From Cyanophora paradoxa (lineage: Eukaryota; Glaucocystophyceae; Cyanophorales; Cyanophoraceae), in the NCBI GenBank assembly GCA_004431415.1, contig QPMI01000634.1, positions 1 through 64,000 on the forward strand: a stretch of 64,000 nt of DNA. The letters are read 5' to 3'. The notes below the pieces were generated by a model. It was not told where the DNA came from and ran no database searches. It saw nothing but the letters and a program-made list of their open reading frames with translations. How positions within the stretch are numbered: the stretch's first letter is position 1; each line of letters starts with the position of its first letter. Below, one piece after another: positions 9,333 through 19,129 of the stretch. Both the position numbers and the translations under genes were made by a program.

Positions 9333-12300
9333 ATGAGCTTCAATTACCCACCAAATCTAGAAACCATTCAAGATGATAATGCAAGCAGCACCAAGCATGT
9401 GAACTTTGATAATATTAAAGTAAAGGGTTCAGTTTCAATTGACCACAGCTCTGATAATTCATCAAAGACTCAATCAAGGGAGCATGCTTTATCTGTGAAT
9501 CAAACCGATCCAGATAAAGAGGAGGTCAGTGTTGCTTTTAGTTTGGGTAATGTGAAAGCAAACCAAGTAGCAGAGATCAAAGCAACAAGAAGGAGACCTA
9601 GGAAACTAAAAACCAGTGGCACTCACCCAGATATACCTTCCAGGTTCGATAGTGGTCGATTGATTTTCAATGTTCAAGATGAGCAGGGCAAACAGAACAC
9701 AGCTTTGCGAATTTACAATGAGGGCAGCACTGCAAAAGCTGAGGTCCCCCAAGTATTGCAAGTGGGTCCCATTGCCAACACAAATCAGGTCTCCTACACA
9801 AATGATGTATACCCCAAGGATATTACATATGACTTTGCGAGGAATGAGCCTTTTGGGTTTTTTACTCCAAAAGATGTCCATCAAAAAAAGCCATCAATTA
9901 CAATCAACAGTAGCCCCAGTCAACCAGTAGCAATCCATTTACACCCTGATTTAGTCGAAATGGATAGGCACCTTTTGCCTTTGTATAGCAATGTGAAAGA
10001 TCTTGGAATTAGAACCAGGCAATGGCGAAATATCCATGGCAGCAATGTGTATGCAAATGGGGAGAAACTTGTGAGTGAGAAAACTCTAAGGGAAATAATT
10101 GAGCATTATGGTCCCAATGGACCAACAGTCCCATTCCCTATTCCATTTCCAAATGGACCTCCCGATTTAACACCAAAGAAGCAGCCTGGAAGAGAATACA
10201 CAGCAACTGAAGATGTAGCCTTTGGGCAGCATATTGTTAGTTGGGAGCAAGTTCGCAATAAACCTATAATTGAACCCAGAAAGCAAATAGATGAGCAGTA
10301 TTTACCTCCTGAAGTCGATATATTAGAGCTTGATGAATATCAATTCGTTCCAGATGAGGAAGAATATTTACCAGATGGTTTTGACCCACAAGAATATGAA
10401 TATGATCAGTTTGATCCCAATGAGGAGGAAATATTGCCAGATGGCTTAGATCCTCAAGAGTTTGAGTATGAGCAGAACTATGAACCTGATGAGGAGTATT
10501 TGCCAGATGGGCATGATCCACCAGCTGTTGATTATGAGCAACCTTATGAACCCCATGAGGAATTGTTACCAGATGGATTTCGACCTGAGATCTGGGAGTT
10601 CTTTCCTGATTATGAACAAATTAATAATAAACCTGCAAAGTATCCCCCAGAGGATCACAATCATGATTGGGACGAGATCTTAGGCAAACCTCAAAAGTAT
10701 CCACCAGAGGATCACAGGCATGATTGGGGAGAAATTGATGGGATACCTACTGAGTTCCCACCAAGCAAACATGAACATACTTGGGATGAGATCAATGACC
10801 AACCAGAATTCGCAAAGGTAGAGCCTCTTGATAACTTGGGGGTTTCTCTTTATCAGACTTGTAATGTCCCTGAAAGGATCTTTTTGAATGAACACTATGT
10901 TCATGTGAATGGGACACTTGCAAATTCAGCTATGAGAGGACCACTTCATATTAGGACATTACCAGGCTCTTATAATCCACCACCTGAACCAGGAGCGACC
11001 ATACCAAATATCTTTGTGTCAAGCTACATGGAGGCTGACATTCCCACAGATACATTCAGAGTCCCAACAGACCCAGCAACCTACCAAAATTTCAACTCTG
11101 CTATACAGGTTCATGTTGCAGATGTGAGCAGTCTGGATGGATCAAGACCAATGATAGTATTCAGCAGAGATAAATATTCCTACATTCCCATAGTGGGAAC
11201 TGCAAATGATAATTATGGGAGGGCAGAGCTTGCATGGATTAAAACAGATTATGGTGGGGTTCTGGAAGCCAATCAGAGGATGGCTGCAAAAAACATACAC
11301 AACGAAAATATTTCGAGAGTGGTCACAGAGGATTACCTTACTGCTGTTGTTCTTGTGAATATAGTCACCCTTGCTATGCTTGCAAATTATGTAACGAAAA
11401 ATGAACTTGCTCTTGAATTATCAAAGTATCTTCTCAAAACTGGTGGAACAATCACAGGGGACCTAACTGTTACAAGTAACCTTTACACAAGTAACCTTTA
11501 TGCAAGCAACATAACTGTCGATTATCTAACTGTTACATCTAATGCAAATCTTCCACATCATCCAACTTCAAATGTTGTGGATGGGTGGATCAAAAACCAT
11601 ACCCACACCAAAGACCAAATTATAGATTTTGATCACACTCATGCCTGGTCAAATATTGTGGACAAACCATTGACTTTCCCCCCAGATGATCACACACATG
11701 CCTGGTCGAATATTGTGGACAAACCTATCACCTTCCCTCCTGATACTCACACTCATGATTATACCCAGATCACCAACTGTAATCACAGACACCCTTGGAG
11801 TGAAATTGACCAGCAACCCAAATTTGCATCTGCAGGCAATCTGTTAACAGATTCCCCACATGGTGTGAGTCTTTACCAGAGCAATGCCATACCTGAAAGG
11901 CTGCAACTCAATGACTATTATGTAAATCGAAAAGGCATTGATGCAGGGACTACTATGGAGGGTGAATTATACATCAGACCCCCTACAAGAATGCAGATGA
12001 TTGCAGCAGGTGGAAACTTTGGAGCATTGGACACCAAACCAGGTATTTATTTGACAAGTTACTATGCTGATGACATCCCAATGACAGGAGGTTTACTATC
12101 ACTACCATCTGATCCAGTCAACTATGATGACAAAGATGCAGCAATCCAAATTAATGTTACAGATGTGAGTGATTTGGATGGTTCAAGACCAAAATTAATA
12201 TTCAGCAGGGAGAGACTGTTACCTGATGCTCTTCTAGGAAATCGAGATGACTATAAGAGATGTGAGATGGCATGGATCAAAACAAATTATAATGGTGGAG

Positions 12301-13706
12301 TGGGTGAGGGAGTTTTAGAAATTAATCAAAGGGCAGCAGCAAAGAATATTCACAATGAGACCATATCAAGAGTGGTCACAGAGGATTACCTTCAAGCCCG
12401 AAACTACATAGATGAAACAGAACTGAATACAGTCATTGCAGGTATAGGTGTCACAGGAAATTACCTCCCTCTCACAGGTGGGATTATTAATGGAACAGTG
12501 ACAGCATGCAACTTCTTTGTCCATACTGAAAGTAATCAAACTTTCCCTGTTGTCCATCCAGGAGGTGAGTATGAGATACCAGATGATCCAGCTATAATGC
12601 CTATCAAGATCGATCTCCCTTCTGATTATGTTGGAAGGGGTGAACTGAAAACCATCTCTTTCACAGGAGATTATAATGATCTCCTGAATAAACCTTCAGC
12701 TGCAAACCTGCATCCTGTTGCTTATTCAGGTAGCTTCCTTGATCTTAATAATAGATCACACACTCACACAAAGGCAGAAATTACAGATTTCGCACACACT
12801 CACACCAAATCCCAGATAACAGATTTTGCCCACTTCCACACCAGAGCAGATATAACTAATTTTGCTCACACTCATTTTAAATCTGAGATAACAGATTTTG
12901 CTCACACTCACACAAAGTCACAGATAACAGATTTTGCCCACACTCATACTAAGGCAGAGATTACAGATCTTGGAAATGTCTCTTATGTGGGTCACACTCA
13001 TACTAAGAGTGAGATAACAGATTTTGCACACACCCACACCAAAGGTGAAATTACAGACTTTGCACATACTCATACTAAATCTCAAATTACAGACTTTGCA
13101 CACACTCATGTTTGGGTAGATATTACAGATCGACCTTCTCTTGATCCCTTCACAGCAAATACAATCACAGCAAACAATACCATGTATGCAGGATCAGGTT
13201 CCATTCTAAATTATGACCCATACATTATGCCTGATCCTCCTCTCATTTGGAATTTCCACAATTCAACACTTTCTACAAGTCATATATCATATTATCAGGA
13301 TAAAACACTCCTAGTTCGTGGAAATGCATATGCAAGAGAAATGTGGGTCATGGATCCTCGGGACAATTCAAAGGTTACTAAGCTGGCACCCCAATACATG
13401 CTTGATAACCTTATTAGAAAAGGGAGACATGAGATGACAATTGCAAACCCTCAAATTGGTGGTAGTTCAGCAAGGCAAAACCACACAATTACTCTGAGTT
13501 GGAGTCCTGCCTTTGCCACTCCCCCATCTGTTGTTGTGACATTGCAGGGATTACCTGCAACAAATGTAGAAATCGACTACAAAATAGGGATATCAAGCAA
13601 CTCAACAACCTCAACCACAATTAACCTTGTTATTTGGGCAGCAGGATGGGTAACCATTCAGCCACAGTGGCTTCAAATTGCAATCCATTGGATAGCATCA
13701 GCATAA
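9333..13706 (+). CDS. Giant fibre protein with His-repeat stalk and H-type lectin tip
   Basis: 1457 residues, uninterrupted. Order seen: an N-terminal region without motif (1-320); an acidic repeat with the unit EEYLPDGFDP and variants (about 335-430); Pro-rich HxW units such as KYPPEDHNHDW; a module with VPER and then FSRD (about 490-670); a second copy of that module (about 830-1020); a run of about ten units of HTHTKSEITDFA type (1140-1265); and a C-terminal H-type lectin-like domain (about 1370-1457) with FATPPSVVVTL and a final W-A pattern. His-x-His runs of this kind bind metal in phage tail-fibre needles. The lectin tip suggests glycan recognition on the host surface. It heads a plus-strand run of attachment genes. 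Confidence 0.85.
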   Translation: MSFNYPPNLETIQDDNASSTKHVNFDNIKVKGSVSIDHSSDNSSKTQSREHALSVNQTDPDKEEVSVAFSLGNVKANQVAEIKATRRRPRKLKTSGTHPDIPSRFDSGRLIFNVQDEQGKQNTALRIYNEGSTAKAEVPQVLQVGPIANTNQVSYTNDVYPKDITYDFARNEPFGFFTPKDVHQKKPSITINSSPSQPVAIHLHPDLVEMDRHLLPLYSNVKDLGIRTRQWRNIHGSNVYANGEKLVSEKTLREIIEHYGPNGPTVPFPIPFPNGPPDLTPKKQPGREYTATEDVAFGQHIVSWEQVRNKPIIEPRKQIDEQYLPPEVDILELDEYQFVPDEEEYLPDGFDPQEYEYDQFDPNEEEILPDGLDPQEFEYEQNYEPDEEYLPDGHDPPAVDYEQPYEPHEELLPDGFRPEIWEFFPDYEQINNKPAKYPPEDHNHDWDEILGKPQKYPPEDHRHDWGEIDGIPTEFPPSKHEHTWDEINDQPEFAKVEPLDNLGVSLYQTCNVPERIFLNEHYVHVNGTLANSAMRGPLHIRTLPGSYNPPPEPGATIPNIFVSSYMEADIPTDTFRVPTDPATYQNFNSAIQVHVADVSSLDGSRPMIVFSRDKYSYIPIVGTANDNYGRAELAWIKTDYGGVLEANQRMAAKNIHNENISRVVTEDYLTAVVLVNIVTLAMLANYVTKNELALELSKYLLKTGGTITGDLTVTSNLYTSNLYASNITVDYLTVTSNANLPHHPTSNVVDGWIKNHTHTKDQIIDFDHTHAWSNIVDKPLTFPPDDHTHAWSNIVDKPITFPPDTHTHDYTQITNCNHRHPWSEIDQQPKFASAGNLLTDSPHGVSLYQSNAIPERLQLNDYYVNRKGIDAGTTMEGELYIRPPTRMQMIAAGGNFGALDTKPGIYLTSYYADDIPMTGGLLSLPSDPVNYDDKDAAIQINVTDVSDLDGSRPKLIFSRERLLPDALLGNRDDYKRCEMAWIKTNYNGGVGEGVLEINQRAAAKNIHNETISRVVTEDYLQARNYIDETELNTVIAGIGVTGNYLPLTGGIINGTVTACNFFVHTESNQTFPVVHPGGEYEIPDDPAIMPIKIDLPSDYVGRGELKTISFTGDYNDLLNKPSAANLHPVAYSGSFLDLNNRSHTHTKAEITDFAHTHTKSQITDFAHFHTRADITNFAHTHFKSEITDFAHTHTKSQITDFAHTHTKAEITDLGNVSYVGHTHTKSEITDFAHTHTKGEITDFAHTHTKSQITDFAHTHVWVDITDRPSLDPFTANTITANNTMYAGSGSILNYDPYIMPDPPLIWNFHNSTLSTSHISYYQDKTLLVRGNAYAREMWVMDPRDNSKVTKLAPQYMLDNLIRKGRHEMTIANPQIGGSSARQNHTITLSWSPAFATPPSVVVTLQGLPATNVEIDYKIGISSNSTTSTTINLVIWAAGWVTIQPQWLQIAIHWIASA

Positions 13707-13731
13707 TAAAGATTCTCACACTATTACAAAG

Positions 13732-14805
13732 ATGACCTCTCTATTAGAGATCCCAAACTATGAACTTGCAGCCAAATCACTCCATAGCACCTCTCATGGA
13801 GTAGTTGATTCAACCCCTGGGTATATTTGCACTGAAACTTCAAGTAATACCTCTTTCACAGAGAATGATAAACTCAGAGTCAAAGAAATTCGATGTGATC
13901 GCAATGGGGGCAAGATAAGAACCACAGGGATTATTATCTCGAATAAAAATCAGGTTCAAGCAGGTCAAGTTGTCCCAGATTCAGCAATATATGATAATGT
14001 AGGTGGATTTACCACAGCACAGATAGTTACTTTTGGTAACACAAGTAATAATTCTGCACTTGTGGTTAAAAGTGGAGGAGCCTATATTGGTGATGGAGCA
14101 ATTGTGGTGGGGGCTGTCACAGCAAATCAGTTGACTGTGAATGGGACAAGTAGTTTTGGTGGGTATATGACTTTCAATGGTGGGCTTTCAGGGAGTATTC
14201 AGTATGGAACTCTCACACTTTCCACAAGAATCAACACACCTGAAATAAATACAATCTTGAACACAAATTCTACATACAAACGAAATGGTAAGTCGATTTT
14301 TATATTAGGGAATATACAGACGACACCAACCAATATAGAAGCACTGACATTTTCAACAGGATGTTATTTGAAAAGAAATGGATGTCCTCGTTTTCTGGCT
14401 GGTAAATCAACAAATTGGAGTTTTTTAGCGAACAATTCACACATTCGTCCCTATACAGCAACTGGACTAATAAATAATGGAAATGCATTCGATATTACGA
14501 CTGGAACTTTTACAGCTCCTATAACTGGAACTTACCGGTTCTTTTTTGGTGGAAATTTCAATGGTACTGACACATTCCCATCAACTGTTATTTTCAATCT
14601 TAGAAAGAATGGACTATCTACAACACTTCAGACATCTACAACAAATGATTATTCAACAATGCAAATTCATTTCTCAATGGACTGCATCATTAATCTCATT
14701 AAAAATGACTGGATTCGAGTGTATAATAATTCTTCGGATATTGTTGAAATAGGTTTTACTGGGAATCAATTTTACTTTGGGGGAATGCTGTTAAGTGTTA
14801 CATAA
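13732..14805 (+). CDS. Spike paralogue 1 with C1q-like head
   Basis: 357 residues. The first 130 residues form a stalk shared with three following genes: KEIRCDRNGGKIRTTG, then SGGAYIGDG. A Thr/Gly-rich connector follows, and the last 110 residues carry a C1q/TNF-like head marked by GTFTAPITGTYRF, the classic first-strand motif of C1q domains. Such heads trimerise and bind ligands. It starts 25 bases after the fibre stop, with an AATAAAGATT leader. Likely a receptor-binding spike; the trimeric state is inferred from the fold. Confidence 0.82.
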   Translation: MTSLLEIPNYELAAKSLHSTSHGVVDSTPGYICTETSSNTSFTENDKLRVKEIRCDRNGGKIRTTGIIISNKNQVQAGQVVPDSAIYDNVGGFTTAQIVTFGNTSNNSALVVKSGGAYIGDGAIVVGAVTANQLTVNGTSSFGGYMTFNGGLSGSIQYGTLTLSTRINTPEINTILNTNSTYKRNGKSIFILGNIQTTPTNIEALTFSTGCYLKRNGCPRFLAGKSTNWSFLANNSHIRPYTATGLINNGNAFDITTGTFTAPITGTYRFFFGGNFNGTDTFPSTVIFNLRKNGLSTTLQTSTTNDYSTMQIHFSMDCIINLIKNDWIRVYNNSSDIVEIGFTGNQFYFGGMLLSVT

Positions 14806-14826
14806 TATTATCATTATAAAGTAAGA

Positions 14827-15846
14827 ATGTCTACACAAATTGCAGTTCCTGTTTTCTGTTATGCTGCCCCTAAATTACATCAACTTAACCACACAGTCAC
14901 AGATGCAACCCCTGGTTTTATTTGCACAGAAACAACAGGAGCCGATTCGTTTTCGCAAAATTCTGTGATAAGATGCAAAGAAATTCGATGTGATCGGAAT
15001 GGAGGCAAGGTGAGAACCACTGGACTAATTGTGTCAAATAAGAACCAAGTTCAATCAGGTCAGATTGTTTCTGATTCCGCAATTTATGATGATGTTGGAG
15101 GGGTCACCACACCAAAACTTGTAACTTTCGATAATACAATAAATAATGCTGCTCTTGTTGTGAGAAGTGGAGGCGCATATATTGGAGATGGGGCGAGAGT
15201 TGATGGAACTCTTACAGCAACTCAACTTGCAGTGACAGGGACAACTACTTTTACAGGAGTGGTAACAGCAACTGGTGGGATCTCATTACCAACAGCCTCT
15301 CAATCTGTCATAACTGCAACCACAAGAGTAGTAACACCTGAAATTGACACAGGGGCTGATGTTAATTTAATTTTAAAGCGAAATAGTAATCCAATAGCAA
15401 CTTTAGAATCGAACTGTTTAACAATTAATACGAACTGCTATTTAAAGAACACTTTTCAACCGAGATTTAGCTATCAACTGGGATATAATCACACTGCTAC
15501 AAGCTCTGCTGCTCTCATTAATTGGGTCACAAATATTGTTGATCAGACAGGCGCTTTTAATGTCACCAATGGAAGATTCACTGCTCCTGTAGCTGGGCAT
15601 TATCGTTTCTCAGTTTATACACAGTCAACAACAGCAGCTGCAATTCAGATTTATTTAAAAGTAAATAACCTCGATCCAGGGATGATCCTAACTACACAAA
15701 GCACCAGCACAGCAGCTGTTAAACCCCTTCAATTAACAGCCATTCTAAATGTTGCAGCCAATGAGCATGTCACTGTGTGGACAGGAACCTCTGGGACATA
15801 TTCATCTGCAACAGTTTTCAGTGGAGAGTTGATAAGTATCACATAA
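14827..15846 (+). CDS. Spike paralogue 2 with C1q-like head
   Basis: 339 residues, closest to the previous gene. The stalk has KEIRCDRNGGKVRTTG and SGGAYIGDG. The head, from about residue 230, has GRFTAPVAGHYRFSVY followed by alternating strands and a terminal FSGELISI. The connectors differ from those of paralogue 1, while the stalks are very alike, which fits duplication followed by head divergence. A 21-base gap separates it from its neighbour and it shares the TATAAAGTAAG-type leader. Confidence 0.82.
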   Translation: MSTQIAVPVFCYAAPKLHQLNHTVTDATPGFICTETTGADSFSQNSVIRCKEIRCDRNGGKVRTTGLIVSNKNQVQSGQIVSDSAIYDDVGGVTTPKLVTFDNTINNAALVVRSGGAYIGDGARVDGTLTATQLAVTGTTTFTGVVTATGGISLPTASQSVITATTRVVTPEIDTGADVNLILKRNSNPIATLESNCLTINTNCYLKNTFQPRFSYQLGYNHTATSSAALINWVTNIVDQTGAFNVTNGRFTAPVAGHYRFSVYTQSTTAAAIQIYLKVNNLDPGMILTTQSTSTAAVKPLQLTAILNVAANEHVTVWTGTSGTYSSATVFSGELISIT

Positions 15847-15867
15847 TTTTCTCTCTATGGAGTAGGA

Positions 15868-16134
15868 ATGTCGAATATATACCAAGTGGTTCTCTCTGAT
15901 AGCGAAAAGCTCGGAATGGAATATTGCTGCGCTTCGGTTCAGGATTGGATTGATAATGCTGTTCACAACAGAGCAAGAATCGCAATTGATGATATTGTTC
16001 AGAAAGAGATTCAATCTTGCATCTCATCAGGAGTTCAGATACCAACCTCAAAAGAAGCCATTGTTTTACAGGCATTCCAAAGGGGAACTGTAAAGAAAGG
16101 CATCGAGTATAATAATGTCACAGAAGGACAATGA
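15868..16134 (+). CDS. Small protein between spike genes, 88 residues
   Basis: A mostly helical protein with the block QDWIDNAVHNRARIAIDDIV near residues 25-45. I have a weak memory of similar blocks in small proteins of phage tail regions, so it may be an assembly factor or chaperone for the spikes. It has no signal peptide and no metal site. Its stop overlaps the next possible start by four bases (ATGA), so it is probably co-transcribed with the spikes. Confidence 0.6.
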   Translation: MSNIYQVVLSDSEKLGMEYCCASVQDWIDNAVHNRARIAIDDIVQKEIQSCISSGVQIPTSKEAIVLQAFQRGTVKKGIEYNNVTEGQ

Positions 16135-16169
16135 ACATTATTTTTCTTTCCTTCTTAGTAAAAGAAGCA

Positions 16170-17015
16170 ATGGGTGAATATAATCGAGTTCAACTGCCTA
16201 TATATTCCCTGGGATCCCCTGCAATGCATTTTCGCCAGCATGAAGTAAATGATGAGGTTCGTGGTTTAGAATCTACAGAGAGACCCAATTCCAATGGTAA
16301 CTCATTTGATAAAAATTCGATTATTCGAGTTAAAGAGCTGAGAGCTGATAAGAATTCAGGTGTGGTTAAAACAACTCGACTTCTTGTCACAAATGCAAAC
16401 TTCTTTCAGCCTACCAATGGAGGTCCAGATGCTTACAGTGTTGATCTGAAAGCCCTTGATTTCGATAAGAATTCTGCAGCTGTCACTGTGAGATCAGGAG
16501 GAGCATTTATTGGGGGTGGCTGTCGAATTTCAGGTCAGCTTTCATCCTCAATTTCGTATAATGATGTCCCAGATACTCTAGAGCAAAATGTGGAAGACCC
16601 CCAACGAATTCGATTATATACTCCTGTCGCACAGCAGCCATTAATTCAATTTTACATTGGATATACTGTTACTCTTGAAAACTCGGAATTAATTGAAGGA
16701 ACCAAAAGAGTACTGAGAGGTCTTGCGATTCCATCTGCAATGCTTTCCCTTTGTAGAGCCAACAACAATCAAGTAGGTCATAAATACTATTTCAATGTTC
16801 AGGGATATAATCATTTCGGTTATGGCTACTGTGTTTATAATAATAATTTCACCTTTGACTTGTTTGTTACAGATATTGGGTTATATACTATAACTCTTAT
16901 CGGTTTGAGAACAGATATAGCCGCTGTATCAGCTCTTAGAGGTGTAACTCCTGATACTCTTTCAGTTACAGGGTTTTACCAAGAGCCAGATGTAATTGAT
17001 GACCCAACCCCATAA
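16170..17015 (+). CDS. Spike paralogue 3 with unrecognised head
   Basis: The frame is open from 16131, but the ATG at 16170 gives MGEYNRVQLPIYS, which matches the N-termini of the other spikes better; the extra residues before it look like an artefact. About 281 residues. The stalk has VKELRADKNSGVVKTT and SGGAFIGGG. The head (about 130 to the end) is beta-rich and resembles that of the next gene, not C1q: both contain a segment of the type DNFG or NHFGYGY. The tail is acidic and Pro-rich (PDVIDDPTP). Confidence 0.75.
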   Translation: MGEYNRVQLPIYSLGSPAMHFRQHEVNDEVRGLESTERPNSNGNSFDKNSIIRVKELRADKNSGVVKTTRLLVTNANFFQPTNGGPDAYSVDLKALDFDKNSAAVTVRSGGAFIGGGCRISGQLSSSISYNDVPDTLEQNVEDPQRIRLYTPVAQQPLIQFYIGYTVTLENSELIEGTKRVLRGLAIPSAMLSLCRANNNQVGHKYYFNVQGYNHFGYGYCVYNNNFTFDLFVTDIGLYTITLIGLRTDIAAVSALRGVTPDTLSVTGFYQEPDVIDDPTP

Positions 17016-17038
17016 AAGATATATCCCTTTAATGTAAA

Positions 17039-17872
17039 ATGGCTGAGCAACCCCCACTTGAACGAATTATTACACCTCAGCTATCATTAGCTGCCCCAGC
17101 AAACCATGTTTTACAGCATGCTACTTTTGATGATGTGGAAGGTCTCCAATCCACAGAGGTCCAACCTACAATGAACACCTTTGGTTCCACCCACAAGCTG
17201 AGATTACAGGAACTCAGATGTGATAAAAATAATGGAATAGTTAAGACAACTAAGCTACTTGTCACAAATGCAAACTTCTCTGCTCATTATGGAGACCCAG
17301 ATAGCTATGGAGATCCTCTGTCTACTTATTCTTTTGAATCTAGGTCGGGAGCTATTAACTGCAAATCGGGGGGAGCTTATATTGGTGATGGTCTTAGGGT
17401 TGGTGGGGCTGTTGGAGCGCCTCTATTTGTGAATGATCAACCCAATCCCATTGATCCCAATACAAGAATTCGAACATATGTCCCCAGCATGAATGCCCCC
17501 TATATAATCAAGATATTCCCCATTGTTGTGAATGAACAAACAGCAGTAGTAGATTCTCTTGTTGAGATTGGTGACCACTACAAGGTTGTTGTGGATATTC
17601 CACCAGATGTATATGCTCTATGTCAAGTAGAGGGTGGAACTCCTAATTTTGCTGTTGTGATCACCCCATATGATAATTTCGGAATTGCTTATCATGGAGT
17701 CAATTTCGGTTTGGAAGACTATCAGTTTCTGGTTAGAGCCACCAAGTTTGGTATCTACAAGTGTGTATTATATGCTGAGAGAACCGATTTTATTGCAAAG
17801 CAGAATACCTATGCTGAATACTATGGGACAAATCGATATTTCCCCATTTTTGGGCAGGATACTGCTCCATAA
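17039..17872 (+). CDS. Spike paralogue 4 with unrecognised head
   Basis: 277 residues. The stalk has LQELRCDKNNGIVKTTK and SGGAYIGDG. The head is related to that of spike 3, shown by YDNFGIAYHG against YNHFGYGYCV, and by a shared ER/LRTDF segment near the end. It is the last of the four spikes, and a 22-base gap with TTATATATAGAGT separates it from the zinc-ribbon gene. Whether these heads are a known fold cannot be told by eye; a structure prediction would show it. Confidence 0.75.
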   Translation: MAEQPPLERIITPQLSLAAPANHVLQHATFDDVEGLQSTEVQPTMNTFGSTHKLRLQELRCDKNNGIVKTTKLLVTNANFSAHYGDPDSYGDPLSTYSFESRSGAINCKSGGAYIGDGLRVGGAVGAPLFVNDQPNPIDPNTRIRTYVPSMNAPYIIKIFPIVVNEQTAVVDSLVEIGDHYKVVVDIPPDVYALCQVEGGTPNFAVVITPYDNFGIAYHGVNFGLEDYQFLVRATKFGIYKCVLYAERTDFIAKQNTYAEYYGTNRYFPIFGQDTAP

Positions 17873-17894
17873 GAATATTGGTTATATATAGAGT

Positions 17895-18167
17895 ATGGAT
17901 AGTAAAACAAAAAAGTTTATTGATGCTGCTATGACAGTCCATGGTAAAGATAAATTCGATTACAGTGAGACACATTACATCAAAGCTCAAGAGAAAGTAT
18001 CTGTTAGATGTTTGCAGTGTAATAAGGTGATCCTTACCTATCCCTTTAATCATGTGAAGGGATCAGGTTGCAGGGACTGTAACAAAAGAAAGAGTCAAGC
18101 ACACAGGAAAAGAGCTACTTCATCAATCAGAGTAGAGTATAGGGATATTTGCATTAGGTTTGACTAG
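17895..18167 (+). CDS. Zinc-ribbon protein of the DUF723-like type
   Basis: 90 residues. The pattern FIDAAMTVHGKDKFDYS, then VRCLQC (Cys39, Cys42), then HVKGSGCRDC (Cys59, Cys62), fits the short treble-clef or zinc-ribbon units (DUF723-like) that are common in large DNA viruses and phages, often beside nucleases. Here no nuclease domain follows; the rest is a basic tail of 28 residues. It could bind DNA or be the remnant of a longer endonuclease. Family match is by motif spacing. Confidence 0.75.
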   Translation: MDSKTKKFIDAAMTVHGKDKFDYSETHYIKAQEKVSVRCLQCNKVILTYPFNHVKGSGCRDCNKRKSQAHRKRATSSIRVEYRDICIRFD

Positions 18168-18190
18168 TTAATTTTTCTAAGGTATTCTTA

Positions 18191-18589
18191 ATGGAGACTA
18201 AATACAGAGGCTTTCATGTTATGCTTGATTACAAGGCTAAATCAGCTATAGCAACAGGTTATGAGCATGTTAGCTTCCTAGGTAATTGGATTATGGGAAC
18301 CCTTGAACAAGCAGTATTGAGACAAGGTATTAGGATTGTTCATAAGCATTGTGAGATATTTGATGGCAAACTATCACCTCCTGGTTTTGCATTGGTTCTG
18401 CTATTAGATGAAAGCCATTGTACAGCTCATTGTTATTCCAATGAAGGCATGTTAGCAATTGATATATTCAGTTGTGGTAAAGAAGCTCAGCATAAAACAC
18501 AATCAGTAGCAGATGAGATCGATAAAACAATGAATTTCTTAACATTTGAGAAGACTGAGAGACATAAACATGATAGATTCCCGTTTTGA
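18191..18589 (+). CDS. speD-like: S-adenosylmethionine decarboxylase homologue (SpeD/SpeH type)
   Basis: 132 residues, the usual length of the short prokaryotic-type proenzyme. It has GFHVMLD (residues 7-13), the ESH motif at 74-76 whose Ser75 would become the pyruvoyl group by self-cleavage, His80, and AIDIFSCG (89-96) with the expected Cys95. These are the main landmarks of the family, which makes decarboxylated AdoMet for spermidine synthesis; some viral and phage members are reported to have switched to other amino-acid substrates. No other polyamine gene is in view. It is the last gene of the plus-strand run. The open frame and preserved motifs suggest selection until recently. Confidence 0.86.
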   Translation: METKYRGFHVMLDYKAKSAIATGYEHVSFLGNWIMGTLEQAVLRQGIRIVHKHCEIFDGKLSPPGFALVLLLDESHCTAHCYSNEGMLAIDIFSCGKEAQHKTQSVADEIDKTMNFLTFEKTERHKHDRFPF

Positions 18590-19113
18590 TGGGTTTCTAT
18601 AATGATAAACAGGGTAATTTACCTTTTTTATTACAATGGCAATCGTTAAAAAAGGATATAATATATCCTTTCCTACAATAGCTTTCTACAATGATTTTCT
18701 TTCTACAGTAGCTTTTGTTACAATAGAATTCTACTGTATGATGTAGCCGAAATATGAATGCACCCTACATTAAGCAATGTCAAGTATTTCGAATACTATT
18801 CGATTTCCTTACAATAACACTCAGCATCTGCCCTAGATTCCCCCTATTACCCTATTATTTAAGTGGACTCAAGGTTGACTCATATTAATCGTAAAAGTAG
18901 TAAAAGTATATGGATTTTGTTACGAATTCAATGGGAGGGTTGACTAAGTGGGTTGAGTTGACTCAAATTTCACAGGAAATAACAATGAATCAGAGTATAA
19001 ATGCATTTTTTGAATCAACTACACCAACTAACACTGAGAAAGTAGAAGATATCATATAGTATTACCATATATGGTTTGTCAGGCACTATAATATAGTTGT
19101 CAGGCACTTATAT
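18590..19113. other. AT-rich intergenic stretch with short repeats
   Basis: No gene. It holds repeated TACAATAG/TACAGTAG units at about 18660-18740, GTTGACT repeats at about 18860-18970, and a 29-base segment at 19011-19039 that recurs exactly at 28391-28419. The right TGTCAGGCA repeat begins at 19060. Confidence 0.6.
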
Positions 19114-19129
19114 AGTATGTCAGGCATTG
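19060..19129. repeat. Right TGTCAGGCA repeat, part before the LINE
   Basis: Aligns without gaps to 1570-1637 (68 bases from TTACC to CATTG). It ends exactly at the LINE boundary; the rest of this copy continues at 28231. Confidence 0.88.
19114..19129. repeat. Target-site duplication, left copy
   Basis: agtatgtcaggcattg, identical to 28215-28230. Directly precedes the first base of the LINE. Confidence 0.88.

Noticed and set aside
9606-9884. Minus-strand ORFs inside the fibre gene
   Set aside because: Shadows of a 1457-codon frame that has clear repeats and domains.
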